Origin: Mogibacterium sp.
Lineage (GTDB): Bacteria > Bacillota > Clostridia > Peptostreptococcales > Anaerovoracaceae
DNA length: 64,000 nucleotides
NCBI GenBank assembly: GCA_017515425.1
Contig: JAFWFU010000041.1
Location: 58,227 to 122,226 of the forward strand
Direction: 5' to 3'
Below are positions 32,523-41,360 of the stretch, piece after piece (the stretch's first letter is position 1; every line of letters begins with the position of its first letter). The notes under the pieces are model-generated. The model saw only the letters and a list, made by a program, of their open reading frames with translations. It was not told the origin of the DNA and searched no databases. Position numbers and translations under genes: made by a program.

Positions 32523-33839
32523 ATGATGTCGTTTATCGCGAAAGAATTCAAGAATATAATGACGCTTTATTATCTCGCGAAGCTGGATAAAAAAGTGCCC
32601 GAAAATCATAAGAAGATTAAAGCGCGGCAGGATAGGCTCGTCAGAAAGACGATGAAGAATGCCTATGAGCGCGTTCCTTATTATCGCGCCATTTTCGAGA
32701 AAAACGGACTGACACCCTCAGACTTCCAAACAGCAGAGGATCTTGTGAAGTTCCCCGTGATGACGAGAAAAGAGCTGCGCGAATGGATGCAGGCGGAGTT
32801 TAATTCGCGTCCTGAGGAGAAGGAGGATTGGGAGATTTTCAGCACCAGCGGATCGTCGGGCGTGCCGCTTAAATTCGCGCTTACACACCGCGAGGCTGCC
32901 TGCATGAATGCTAATTGGATTAGAGTGCTGATGTTCGCAGGCTACAAGCCCTTTACGGGTAAAATGCTATCATTTCTTACCACGCATTCCAAGGTTGATC
33001 CGAAAAAGGGGGACTCTTGGATTCAGAAGCTTGGCATTATGAGGCGAAGGATAGTGCCTGAGCACCACTATGTAGGAGAGGGTATGAGAGACCTCATAGA
33101 GCTTGTGAACGACTATAAGCCTGACTGCCTCTGCTTCCGCAAGAATGTGCTGGTGAGAATGGCTCTCTATGCAAAGAATCACAATATGAAAATTCACCAG
33201 CCCAAGGTCTATACGCCGGTGAGCGAAATGGTCGACGAGATAACAAAGAAGCTTCTCCTCGAAACCTTCGGCGAGGGGCTCATGGACGCCTATGGCTGCA
33301 ACGAGACCGGAAGCTGCGCGGTGAGGCTGCCGGGAAGCGATAGATTTTATATTTACTCGGACACGCATGTTATCAACCTCATAGATGAAGAGGGTAATCT
33401 CGCAGATGAGGGAAGGGTAATAGGCACGACGCTCTATAAGAAGGACTTTCCGATTATCAATTACGAGATTGGAGATACGGCGACGTCCGAGACTATTGAC
33501 GGCGTCAGATATATCAAGACTATCAGGGGTCGCACCAATGATATGGTAAAGCATGCGGACGGGGCGGACACCTCCGCGACTGAGCTGATGAAGATTCCCA
33601 ATGGCATAACGGGGATAGCGCAGTTTAGATATGTGCAGACGGAGATTGATGAAATACATATACTTCTCGTGCAAGACCCCGGGGATAATTCTCATACCAG
33701 GGAAGATATAGAGGCTTTCTATGAACGAAAAGTAGAGGAATTATACGGAAGGCGTGAGTATAAGCTCGTATTTGAATGGATGGACGAAATCCCGCCGGAC
33801 GAAAACGGTAAAATGCGCTGCTTCATCTGTAGGGTGTGA
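32523..33839 (+). CDS. CapK/PaaK-like adenylate-forming enzyme
   Basis: The protein has the ATP-binding loop FSTSGSSGVPLKF near residue 110 and the adenylation motif MDAYGCNETGSCAVRLPG near 260. The later IRGRTNDMVKHADG and the C-terminal IPPDENGKMRCFICRV match the phenylacetate-CoA ligase/CapK family. CapK-type members in polysaccharide loci are thought to activate an acid for transfer to the glycan. The start is ATG 32523, with GAGGA 6-7 bases upstream; an in-frame TTG lies two codons before. It follows WbqC and precedes YfhO, with only four bases to the likely TTG start of the latter. Confidence 0.87.
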   Translation: MMSFIAKEFKNIMTLYYLAKLDKKVPENHKKIKARQDRLVRKTMKNAYERVPYYRAIFEKNGLTPSDFQTAEDLVKFPVMTRKELREWMQAEFNSRPEEKEDWEIFSTSGSSGVPLKFALTHREAACMNANWIRVLMFAGYKPFTGKMLSFLTTHSKVDPKKGDSWIQKLGIMRRRIVPEHHYVGEGMRDLIELVNDYKPDCLCFRKNVLVRMALYAKNHNMKIHQPKVYTPVSEMVDEITKKLLLETFGEGLMDAYGCNETGSCAVRLPGSDRFYIYSDTHVINLIDEEGNLADEGRVIGTTLYKKDFPIINYEIGDTATSETIDGVRYIKTIRGRTNDMVKHADGADTSATELMKIPNGITGIAQFRYVQTEIDEIHILLVQDPGDNSHTREDIEAFYERKVEELYGRREYKLVFEWMDEIPPDENGKMRCFICRV

Positions 33840-33843
33840 GGAA

Positions 33844-36558
33844 TTGAAACAGAGTAGAAACAGTCAGCCTCTAGCAAAAGCATTCTTATCCAACACATTT
33901 GTGCAGTACACGATTATATTCTGCATATATGTCGTTGGAATTTTTGCTATGCTGATCTTAACCCACCGATCCTTTATGCAGTTCCACGACGCCTACAAAC
34001 AGGGCGCGTTCAGGCTGATTGAAATGAGAAATCAACTGGACAATATCATATCCGGTCGGGGCTTTTCCTTCTGGTCTTGGTATGAGGGCACGGGACTTGA
34101 CGAGCCTCTTGAAATATTCGTAGACCCATTCTCTTTCATAGGCTCGCTGTTTCCAATCAGATACCTCGAACTCGGATTTACAGCAGCCGCACTCCTCAGA
34201 ATGTATTTCGGCGGAATCGCCTTCCTTCTGCTTGGCAGGGAAACGGGACTTACCAAAAGACAGAATATAGTGGGCGCGACCCTCTATGTTTTTTCTGCCT
34301 GCTTTATAGGGCTGGCTCTCAGGCAGAGCGAATTCCTGGTGAGCGCCTATCTCTTTCCACTTTTAGTCTTGGGCGCAGAGAGGATATACAAGGAAAAGAA
34401 GCCGATTCTTTTCATCTTGGTTGTCGCATACTATATGCTCATATCCTCATATCTGGCATATATGTCCGCGATAGTCATCATTGTCTATATATGCCTCAGG
34501 TATTTTGCATACAAAGAGGCGTTCGCCGCCTTAGACTATATTAAAAATCTGGCGGGTTTTATCGCATACGGGCTGATAGGAATAATGTTATCTGCCTGTG
34601 GCTCTATATTCTCAATTCTCGCGACTCTCAGGGCGTCTACTGACAGCACATTTCAGACCGAGGGATTATTCTTTAATGCAAAGCATTATTTTAGGCTTGG
34701 CAAAATCCTTCTCGGGACGGGCTCGACCTACGACTATCTCGATATAGGGCTTCCGATACTTGTTATCCTTCTAATTCCCATAGCCATACGCGGATGCACG
34801 AGAAAGTCTACGAATACCATTATGACGATTCTACTGCTCTCCATGCTCTTCCTGCCATTTTTCGGCAGTATGTTTAACGGCTTTAGCTATGTGACTTTCA
34901 GGTGGTCTTATATGCTCGTCTTTTTTGCGGTTTGGAGTGCCGCCGAGCAGCTAGATAAAGATAAGCTGTCTGCGAAGGGGGCTGTTTCTCTGCTCCTGAC
35001 GGGATTAACCATTGCCGCCATATGGACAGCCGGACTGCATTTAATCGGGAAGATTTCATTGGATAGGGAAGAGCTGATCTTTGTCGTGATTCAGCTTGCA
35101 GCAGGGGCATTCATCATAGCTCTGCTGATATGGCTTAGAGGGAAACCTTCATTTGACAGAATTGCCGCGAGCGCGCTGATTGCCATTAGCTTCATTTCTC
35201 TGTCTGCGGGCTGGGCGGTTGGATTTAGAAGCAATATAGACAGCTTCGCGAGGAATTCTTCGGTTTACAACAATTTACAGAAGTCTACGATTAGGGTCAG
35301 CAATCAGATAGAGGACAGCGGGTTTTACAGAGTGGACTCCGTCGACAGGATTTCCAGCCATGCGGAGATGAAATTCCCCTCGAACGAGAATATATGGTGG
35401 AAGTCAAACAATCTCTTCATTTATAACAGCATGATACCTAAGACCCTCACTGAGTTTAATGTCGAACTCGGCAATAGCTATGGCTATGCGAGGCGAGTCT
35501 ATATGATCTCGAACGGAAATAGAATGGGGCTCGACTTCCTTTACGGAGCGAGGTATTTCCTCGGAAATGACGCGAAGAAAGAGGGGTATGAGGATTCGGA
35601 CTATTATGCGGGCTATGGATTTGAAAAAAAGGGCGAGATCGACGGGGTTACCGTCTTTAAGAATAAATATGATGTCGGACTCGGATTTGCCCTTGATAAA
35701 GTGATTTTGAAAAGCGAATTTGACAAGCTCGGCAGATTGGAAAAGGAACAGGCGCTGCTTCAGGCTGCGGTAGTGCCTGACGAAGAGGCGGAAAAATGCG
35801 AGGGGCTTAGCTTCGTCAAGGCGAGCGAGCTTGATCTCGACATTCTTGAACTGCCCTATGAGTTGACTGATTTGGACGGAATAAGGGTCGAGGACGGAAG
35901 GCTGATTGCAGACAAAGAGGACGCCTCATTTGTTATGAATGTCAAGGACGTTCCCGAATGCCAATTAGTAATATCCTTTGATAATCTTCTTCTAAATTCA
36001 AAGGACGGCATAGACGGGGCGGCGTACGAGATATATGCGGACGACGGAAGAATAAAAAGATATGTCCACAATCATAAGAGCAGGCAGGGCGTGGACGGCT
36101 TGAAAAACCACGATATAAATATGGGCTGGCTGAAAGGTGATGACTCGATAAAGATCACCCTGTCGGAAGAGGGCGTTTATACCTTCGATAAAATATATGC
36201 GTCTGCAATGAGCGTGGAGAACTACGATAAATACGCGGGTGAATGCATAGGCAGAAAGCTCAGCGTTGATGACTATGATGATAAAAAGGTCGAAGGGCGT
36301 CTGACAACGGATAAAGACGGAGTCCTCTTCCTATCGATAACCGCCTCTGATAATTGGGATATATATATTGATGAAGAAAAGGCTGAAAAAATAGAGGGGC
36401 TGGACACGGCTTTCGTGGGCGCGAGAATCCCAAAAGGCGAGCATAGCATTGAGCTGAAATATAATAATAAATCCGTCAGATATGGGAGCATTGTTTCTCT
36501 GATAGGGGTATTGCTGATGATAGCTATATCATTGAAGGGTAGAAAAACGACGGCATAA
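33844..36558 (+). CDS. YfhO family membrane glycosyltransferase
   Basis: This protein of about 904 residues has 12 or so hydrophobic spans in the first 480 residues, a large extracellular domain (about 500-870), and one last span near the C-terminus (GSIVSLIGVLLMIAISL). The block GFSFWSWYEGTGLDEPLEIFVDP in the first outer loop is the YfhO family signature. YfhO transfers a sugar from an undecaprenyl-phosphate carrier, made by a CsbB-type GT2, to (lipo)teichoic acid. Two such GT2 enzymes are present nearby. I chose TTG 33844 because the frame upstream lies inside the CapK gene and the next ATG falls after the first span; this start remains uncertain. Confidence 0.88.
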   Translation: MKQSRNSQPLAKAFLSNTFVQYTIIFCIYVVGIFAMLILTHRSFMQFHDAYKQGAFRLIEMRNQLDNIISGRGFSFWSWYEGTGLDEPLEIFVDPFSFIGSLFPIRYLELGFTAAALLRMYFGGIAFLLLGRETGLTKRQNIVGATLYVFSACFIGLALRQSEFLVSAYLFPLLVLGAERIYKEKKPILFILVVAYYMLISSYLAYMSAIVIIVYICLRYFAYKEAFAALDYIKNLAGFIAYGLIGIMLSACGSIFSILATLRASTDSTFQTEGLFFNAKHYFRLGKILLGTGSTYDYLDIGLPILVILLIPIAIRGCTRKSTNTIMTILLLSMLFLPFFGSMFNGFSYVTFRWSYMLVFFAVWSAAEQLDKDKLSAKGAVSLLLTGLTIAAIWTAGLHLIGKISLDREELIFVVIQLAAGAFIIALLIWLRGKPSFDRIAASALIAISFISLSAGWAVGFRSNIDSFARNSSVYNNLQKSTIRVSNQIEDSGFYRVDSVDRISSHAEMKFPSNENIWWKSNNLFIYNSMIPKTLTEFNVELGNSYGYARRVYMISNGNRMGLDFLYGARYFLGNDAKKEGYEDSDYYAGYGFEKKGEIDGVTVFKNKYDVGLGFALDKVILKSEFDKLGRLEKEQALLQAAVVPDEEAEKCEGLSFVKASELDLDILELPYELTDLDGIRVEDGRLIADKEDASFVMNVKDVPECQLVISFDNLLLNSKDGIDGAAYEIYADDGRIKRYVHNHKSRQGVDGLKNHDINMGWLKGDDSIKITLSEEGVYTFDKIYASAMSVENYDKYAGECIGRKLSVDDYDDKKVEGRLTTDKDGVLFLSITASDNWDIYIDEEKAEKIEGLDTAFVGARIPKGEHSIELKYNNKSVRYGSIVSLIGVLLMIAISLKGRKTTA

Positions 36559-36568
36559 TAAATAGCGA

Positions 36569-36645
36569 AGGAGCGTCTTAGAGTCCGAAATGGTGTAATA
36601 GTATATTTAGGAATGACAACAAAATACGTCGTCTAAAAGGCTCCT
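36569..36645. terminator. Possible long-loop hairpin between convergent genes
   Basis: AGGAGC..TTAGA (36569-36582) can pair with TCTAA..GCTCCT (36632-36645) with a 3-base internal mismatch and a 49-base loop. The far arm overlaps the stop codon of the reverse-strand gene. It is weak as a terminator. Confidence 0.3.
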
Positions 36646-38794
36646 ATCCCGCGATTTTGTATATATCAATATCTTTGTTTGTATAGCAAAGCTTATAGTC
36701 TTTATTTGCAAGGTCAGGGGCCTTTGTGAAACGCTTCGAGACGACCACATAGTCCACGCCGAGCTCTCTGGCGAGATCTCCCCTTTGCTCGTTTTCCACA
36801 TCATAAAGCTGTCTGTTAGTTTTTATCATCTCAAGCCTGAGCTCGGATTCCCTGTCAGGAATATTATAGCCCGAGCCCGAAATATAGGTGAATCTATTGG
36901 AATATACGGCATATAGGAAAAACCTATTGTCCCAGCGATTGTCGACGTCGTATTCATCTAAAGGCACGCTGTAGTATCTATCTGTCGCAAGCAGCGCGTC
37001 CTCATCGGTGTTTTCCATAAGCCAACGCATTGCCTCGTACTCGTCATCACTAATGCTGAGGTATTTATTATGCTTTGCTTTTGCATTTGAGGCTTTAACG
37101 GCTCCCCTGTAACTTCTGCCCATATAGTTTGTTATGGATATGGTGGTGGCAATAAGGCATACTGCCATAAGTGCAAGGGTGGCGTTCAGCGCAAACTTAG
37201 CTGCCTTTGACCTGTCCCTTTTCGCTTCGAGATCCTCTATAAACCAGAATGCGACTATCGGTGATAAGAATGCGGTAACGAGTCCGAAATACACCTGACT
37301 ATGCCCCGAATAGTTCATAATCATCAGAAGGACGAATCCAACCGCAGACGCCGCATATACCAATACCCGCGGAGGATTGAACTCCTTACGACCGAATACT
37401 ACCAATATCAATTCTCTTATATATCCGACGCAGAAGGGGACGAAGTAGATCGTGAAGAAAAATACCATGAATACGAGAAGAACCACGGCAAGCCTCGGCG
37501 CAGCGCCCATTCCTATCGCTTTCAGTCCTTCGACGAGCGGCTTCTTCCAAAACGCGATGTCTACGATTTTAGCGACTGCAAATATGGACTCCCCCGACGC
37601 ATTTGACACGCCCTTGCCTCTTAGTACGCCCATATATACCAACAGGAAGGACGCTGTGAGGGGCAGCATTGGAGCAAGCAGCTTCGGCGATATTTTCCCT
37701 AATATCATGCCAAGCATAAATGTGCCCCAGGAAGACGCGATAATTACGGCTCCCATAGGGCCCTTGATTCCCGTCGTGAGCATTAGCATGAGAATTAGCA
37801 GGCAAAGATAGCTCCACCTGTTAGAAGCCTTCGCCTCGAAGGACTCATACCATTTCTTAAAGACAACAATGCTTACCAGGCTTGCCGCAATGCCATAGCC
37901 TGCCGAGTTGTCGTTTTCGAGGGCAAATTTAAGAGCAAGCGAGGTGGATTCGTCCCTCGTAATATAGATATTTGACAGGAGGAGCAGCAGGCTGTATGCT
38001 CCGGCTCGCTTCGGAACGGATGACATCTCCTTGAAGAAGCTGTATACAGATATACAAAAGGCATATGTAGTCAGAAAAGGTCCGAAGGAGAGCATCATAA
38101 AATCCGAGGTCATTCCGAAAAGCCTGACAGGTATGGAAAGCAGTATTTCAGTAAAAATATGGTAATTGATGACTCTTCCCGCCACCCAAGGGCTTATCAT
38201 TGGATAGTCATGCGAAAGGGCATTTATCAGTCCAAGATGATAGGCTTTGTCGGAATTCATCATGGTGAGCTTCGCAATCTCAGGCGAAAGATACCTGAAC
38301 TGCACATTAAGGGCGCAGTATAACATCACGAGAGTGACGAAGAGGCAAAGCAGCGGAGACAGCCGACTAAATCTAAACCCACGTCTTTTTAGAGGATTGT
38401 CCTTGCTTCGAATCAGCTCAAGGCAATACAGGCATGAGAGGATAGGCCCCGATATATATAAAAGGAAATCCGTTGGAAGCACATCATTTATGAAATATAC
38501 TAATACTTCGAATCCCCAGCCGATAAAGAGGCTTACCGCAAGCGTCACCGAAATATGCTTTTGTCCTAGCCCTGCCCTTTTAAGAAGATACAGTCCGGGG
38601 AATTGAACGTAGAAAAAAAAGAATGAAAAAGCTAGGAGAAAATCCGAAGCAGATATTTTGTATACAGTAATACCGATTACGCCCAGAATGGGAAAGACTA
38701 AGGCGCATAATAATCTTACGGCATTAGATAGCACGTCATTGTTCAGGCAATTATTCAGACCATTATTCAGAGGATTTTTAGGATTGCTACTCAT
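36644..38794 (-). CDS. Large polytopic membrane protein, probable GT-C-type glycosyltransferase
   Basis: This is a 716-residue protein with an Asn-rich cytoplasmic start (NNGLNNCLNND), about 13 hydrophobic spans and a soluble C-terminal part of about 120 residues. The long first outer loop reads MNSDKAYHLGLINALSHDYPM, then GRVINYHIFTEILLSIP. The Asp before AYH and the later YH pair resemble the catalytic loop of polyprenyl-phosphate-dependent GT-C enzymes. The C-terminal domain with WLMENTDEDALLATDRYYS is like the region seen in other large bacterial GT-C proteins. It converges on the YfhO gene. No family name can be given by eye; transfer of a sugar to an exported polymer or protein is the most likely role. 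Confidence 0.72.
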   Translation of the reverse strand: MSSNPKNPLNNGLNNCLNNDVLSNAVRLLCALVFPILGVIGITVYKISASDFLLAFSFFFFYVQFPGLYLLKRAGLGQKHISVTLAVSLFIGWGFEVLVYFINDVLPTDFLLYISGPILSCLYCLELIRSKDNPLKRRGFRFSRLSPLLCLFVTLVMLYCALNVQFRYLSPEIAKLTMMNSDKAYHLGLINALSHDYPMISPWVAGRVINYHIFTEILLSIPVRLFGMTSDFMMLSFGPFLTTYAFCISVYSFFKEMSSVPKRAGAYSLLLLLSNIYITRDESTSLALKFALENDNSAGYGIAASLVSIVVFKKWYESFEAKASNRWSYLCLLILMLMLTTGIKGPMGAVIIASSWGTFMLGMILGKISPKLLAPMLPLTASFLLVYMGVLRGKGVSNASGESIFAVAKIVDIAFWKKPLVEGLKAIGMGAAPRLAVVLLVFMVFFFTIYFVPFCVGYIRELILVVFGRKEFNPPRVLVYAASAVGFVLLMIMNYSGHSQVYFGLVTAFLSPIVAFWFIEDLEAKRDRSKAAKFALNATLALMAVCLIATTISITNYMGRSYRGAVKASNAKAKHNKYLSISDDEYEAMRWLMENTDEDALLATDRYYSVPLDEYDVDNRWDNRFFLYAVYSNRFTYISGSGYNIPDRESELRLEMIKTNRQLYDVENEQRGDLARELGVDYVVVSKRFTKAPDLANKDYKLCYTNKDIDIYKIAG

Positions 38795-38974
38795 ACTATT
38801 CTTTCTATTCTTGTCTATTAGTATCTTTAATATCTTGTAGTAACTATATATTATGTTCAGTGTATTCGTTTATGCTCTAATATTACAGAGATAGCCCTGA
38901 CAATTCAATCGCTTTTACGCCATCGAAGAGCAAGGCGCTGCTCCAAATAAGACCTTAAAAGATGTATAGGAATA

Positions 38975-39003
38975 TTGCTCCGGCTTGGCGCAGATTTTAT
39001 AAT
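38975..39003 (+). promoter_or_regulatory. Promoter of the SH3-NlpC/P60 gene
   Basis: TTGCTC (38975-38980) and TATAAT (38998-39003) are exactly 17 bases apart. This puts transcription start near 39010 and supports ATG 39075, which has AAGGGGA before it. The rest of the 280-base gap from 38795 to 39074 is AT-rich and shows nothing else. Confidence 0.68.
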
Positions 39004-39074
39004 TTCGGACATAGTGAGTGATAATTAGAAGGATTAAAGCTGAATGCGTTTCAGCTAACAAGGGGATTCTGAAA

Positions 39075-40196
39075 ATGATTAGGATTAAAACAAGACATAG
39101 AATATTAAACATACTCGTGATTGCCATGCTGGTTACAACGACCTTCAACTTCGTCTCGACTAAGTCAGAGGCTGCGAGCGGAATTGACGCAAGCGGCGTT
39201 GTCAAATGCAAGGACGGAGCAATTCTGAGATCCAAGGCTTCCACCAAAGGCGAACGCCGTGCAGTACTTAAATATGGAACTCCTCTTATCATCAGGAAGG
39301 AAGTGTTTACCAGCGAGTCAAAGAATGGGGCTACAAAAAAATGGTATAGAGTCACTTCGACCAAAGGCAGTGGATTTATCAGATCTGACTTAGTCAAAAT
39401 AAAAACTTACGGCAGTGCCACGGCTAAATCTAATAATATTGTCATCTACCGCAAAGGTGCTGGAAACAAGATGAAGAAGGTAGGGCAGCTAAAGAAAAAT
39501 TCCTCCTTTATTGCAGTCATGGAGGCAAAGGCGAAAGGTTCCACTACTCCATGGTATAAAGTAAAGGTTAATCTTAAATATTGTTATGTCAAAGGCTCAG
39601 GAATCAGTCTGTCGAATATACAGTCAGGAGCTCAGCCCTTGCCAGAGGAACCCGAAGAAGAGGAAATCGTGCAATCGCCTGCATCCGCCGCGGTTGCAAG
39701 TGGAGCTTGCACATGGGCTATTGCGATAGCCAATGACAATTCGTTCCACTATGGTAATGGTAAACATGCTCACCACAATGGCTGCTATTTCTGCGGAACG
39801 CAGCCTAAGTCAAAGCAGAAACATGTAGTTCAGTGGGAAAAGACTTACTGCTGTAATCCATTCGTACATGCGGCATACGCCCATGGCGGCGGCGATGCCA
39901 CGATGCTGAGCATGTGTCAAAACGGCAGGAGCTATGACTGGGATACGATTAAGAAGTCCTCGTTGTTCATAGCGCTCGGGCATCCAGACAAGTCGACGCT
40001 TCTTCCCGGTGACGTTCTATGCTGGGACGGTCATATGGCAATGTATATCGGAAATGGTCAATATGTAGACGCTGGAATCGAAGACAAGGGAGATCCCGAC
40101 AGTCAGGTATGGGATGATTCCATAGCAGTAAGAACATTGACCGACAAAGCGTATAAGAGCTTTAAAAAAGTTTACCGCTATGTGGGAGCGAACTAA
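39075..40196 (+). CDS. Secreted NlpC/P60-like hydrolase with bacterial SH3 domains and Cys cluster
   Basis: The chosen start, ATG 39075, gives a signal peptide (cut near SEAASG, residue 34). Two SH3-like domains follow (DGAILRSKASTKGERRAVL..., and NNIVIYRKGAGNKMKKVGQL...), then an acidic PEEPEEEE linker. The C-terminal catalytic domain has HHNGCYFCG, YCCNPFVHAAYAHGGGD (Cys260 likely catalytic), DGHMAMYIGNGQYVDA. The extra CYFCG and CC cysteines are shared with the protein at 27390-28847 and are not part of standard NlpC/P60 domains. SH3 domains bind peptidoglycan or the wall polymer, and the enzyme probably trims wall peptides. A 17-bp-spaced promoter and the 40280 terminator make it a one-gene unit. 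Confidence 0.83.
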   Translation: MIRIKTRHRILNILVIAMLVTTTFNFVSTKSEAASGIDASGVVKCKDGAILRSKASTKGERRAVLKYGTPLIIRKEVFTSESKNGATKKWYRVTSTKGSGFIRSDLVKIKTYGSATAKSNNIVIYRKGAGNKMKKVGQLKKNSSFIAVMEAKAKGSTTPWYKVKVNLKYCYVKGSGISLSNIQSGAQPLPEEPEEEEIVQSPASAAVASGACTWAIAIANDNSFHYGNGKHAHHNGCYFCGTQPKSKQKHVVQWEKTYCCNPFVHAAYAHGGGDATMLSMCQNGRSYDWDTIKKSSLFIALGHPDKSTLLPGDVLCWDGHMAMYIGNGQYVDAGIEDKGDPDSQVWDDSIAVRTLTDKAYKSFKKVYRYVGAN

Positions 40197-40279
40197 TATA
40201 CGCTGGAGAACTAAAAAAAGTGAAACGTAAATTTAGCGGAAACGCGGAAACACAGAAACGTAGAAACGTGATAAAAGGA

Positions 40280-40322
40280 AGCAAGGCGGCCACTCCGACA
40301 TAGGAGAAAGGCGCCTTGCTTT
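40280..40322. terminator. Rho-independent terminator between convergent genes
   Basis: AGCAAGGCG (40280-40288) and CGCCTTGCT (40312-40320) form a perfect 9-bp stem, with inner CTCC/GGAG pairing, followed by TT and an AT-rich stretch. It can also serve the hepT gene from the other strand. Confidence 0.8.
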
Positions 40323-40359
40323 AATATTGCTGTGCAACAGAAGTTTTCCGTGCTAAGGC

Positions 40360-40701
40360 TTACTCTGCGGAAAAGAGAGATTCTTCCAAGAATTCTTTTA
40401 TTTTTGGGATATCGTTAGTCAATGTATCATAGATTATTCCAAGATCGACATTACCATAGTCGTGAACGATACGATTGCGCAGTCCATATATGTCTGTCCA
40501 AGGGATTTCCTTGTTAAGAGTCTTGAAAGCATCAGAGATATTCCTGGCATCTTCTGAAATTTGCACCAGGCGCAGCATCATAGAGTCAAGAAGTACAGGA
40601 GTGGCTTCCAATTCTTCTTGGCTGATGTCCTGCATATGCTCTAAAATGAAATCCGCGTTATCCTTCATTTTCTGCAGATAATACCTATTGCCCTTGAACA
40701 T
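40360..40701 (-). CDS. hepT: HepT-like ribonuclease toxin (DUF86)
   Basis: A helical protein of about 113 residues with the HEPN catalytic motif LRNRIVHDYGNVD: Arg, then four residues, then His, followed by the Tyr that the antitoxin AMPylates. HepT cuts or trims RNA and is silenced by the MntA nucleotidyltransferase encoded just before it. I start at ATG 40701, which has GGAGAAAAG before it; an in-frame ATG at 40716 would add five residues. The gene overlaps the end of mntA, as is normal for this pair. All core residues are intact, so the toxin is probably functional. Confidence 0.88.
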   Translation of the reverse strand: MFKGNRYYLQKMKDNADFILEHMQDISQEELEATPVLLDSMMLRLVQISEDARNISDAFKTLNKEIPWTDIYGLRNRIVHDYGNVDLGIIYDTLTNDIPKIKEFLEESLFSAE

Positions 40702-41170
40702 AAATCTTTTCTCCATGTTTTAGAATTTCGTCCAGAAGTTCGAGATTGTCTTTGAGCTGATTTAGGGTTATTAAATCGACCTTCTTTTTCAACTTACTGC
40801 GTAGTTTCTCAGCAAGTCCATAAAAATGCAGACCACTGACATCAGTAGACACTAAGAGATCAACGTCGCTTGTCTCGGTGGCGGTTCCTTTAGAATAAGA
40901 ACCGAATAGATAGCAATAGTATACGGGATACTCCTTAAAAATTTCCGAGCAAATTGAAACGATGTCTTCATGTCGCAGAATGCCGTGAGCCTCATCTATG
41001 AATAGCAATTCTTCTAGCTTTTGGAGGATATATTCATATTTGATAGTCCCAATCTTCTCTGAGTGGTTCTCATATTCCTTAAATGTTCTCAGAGGAATTC
41101 CAACTAATTTGGAAGCCTCTAGTTGCGTGAGCCTGCCGGATTTTCGCAAATCTTTAATAGTTGTATTCAT
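40685..41170 (-). CDS. mntA: MntA-like nucleotidyltransferase antitoxin with N-terminal HTH
   Basis: The first 45 residues form a Cro/XRE-like helix-turn-helix (LTQLEASKLVGIPLRTFKEYEN). The C-terminal part (about 75-161) is a minimal nucleotidyltransferase with LFGSYSKGTATETSDVDLLV, that is Gly90-Ser91 and the metal-binding Asp102 and Asp104. MntA transfers AMP onto a Tyr of HepT. Many MntA proteins are the catalytic domain alone (about 100-140 residues); here the fused HTH suggests that the antitoxin also represses its own promoter. Two palindromes upstream (41195-41205 and 41223-41239) are possible operators. The hepT start lies inside its last codons. Confidence 0.88.
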   Translation of the reverse strand: MNTTIKDLRKSGRLTQLEASKLVGIPLRTFKEYENHSEKIGTIKYEYILQKLEELLFIDEAHGILRHEDIVSICSEIFKEYPVYYCYLFGSYSKGTATETSDVDLLVSTDVSGLHFYGLAEKLRSKLKKKVDLITLNQLKDNLELLDEILKHGEKIYVQGQ

Positions 41171-41194
41171 TCAAGTCACCTCAGTGTCAGTATA

Positions 41195-41239
41195 TGCAGA
41201 CTGCACCTTAATGTCAACTAAAAGTGCCATTTCTGCACT
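41195..41239 (-). promoter_or_regulatory. Candidate operator palindromes for the HTH-MntA protein
   Basis: TGCAGACTGCA (41195-41205) is a perfect 11-base palindrome. AGTGC...GCACT (41223-41227 and 41235-41239) is a second inverted repeat with a 7-base gap. Both lie 25-70 bases upstream of the mntA start. Use as operators is inferred. Confidence 0.4.
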
Positions 41240-41283
41240 CCCTATATTATAAAAGGGCAAGAATGACACCTTGGCATCGGTTA

Positions 41284-41311
41284 TTGCCAAAACGGGCAGT
41301 CATAATATAAA
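41284..41311 (+). promoter_or_regulatory. Promoter of the rmlB-wecE-glycerophosphotransferase operon
   Basis: TTGCCA (41284-41289) and TATAAA (41306-41311) are 16 bases apart, 50 bases before the ATG. Confidence 0.55.
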
Positions 41312-41360
41312 ATTAGTCGATTATGAAAAGACTGCGGTGAGAAAGTGAGTAGTAGTGATT

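Noticed and set aside
40220-40280. GGAAACGCGGAAACACAGAAACG repeats as a CRISPR-like or tandem array
   Set aside because: It is only a short run of AAACG/GAAAC words with no regular spacing and no second unit of useful length.
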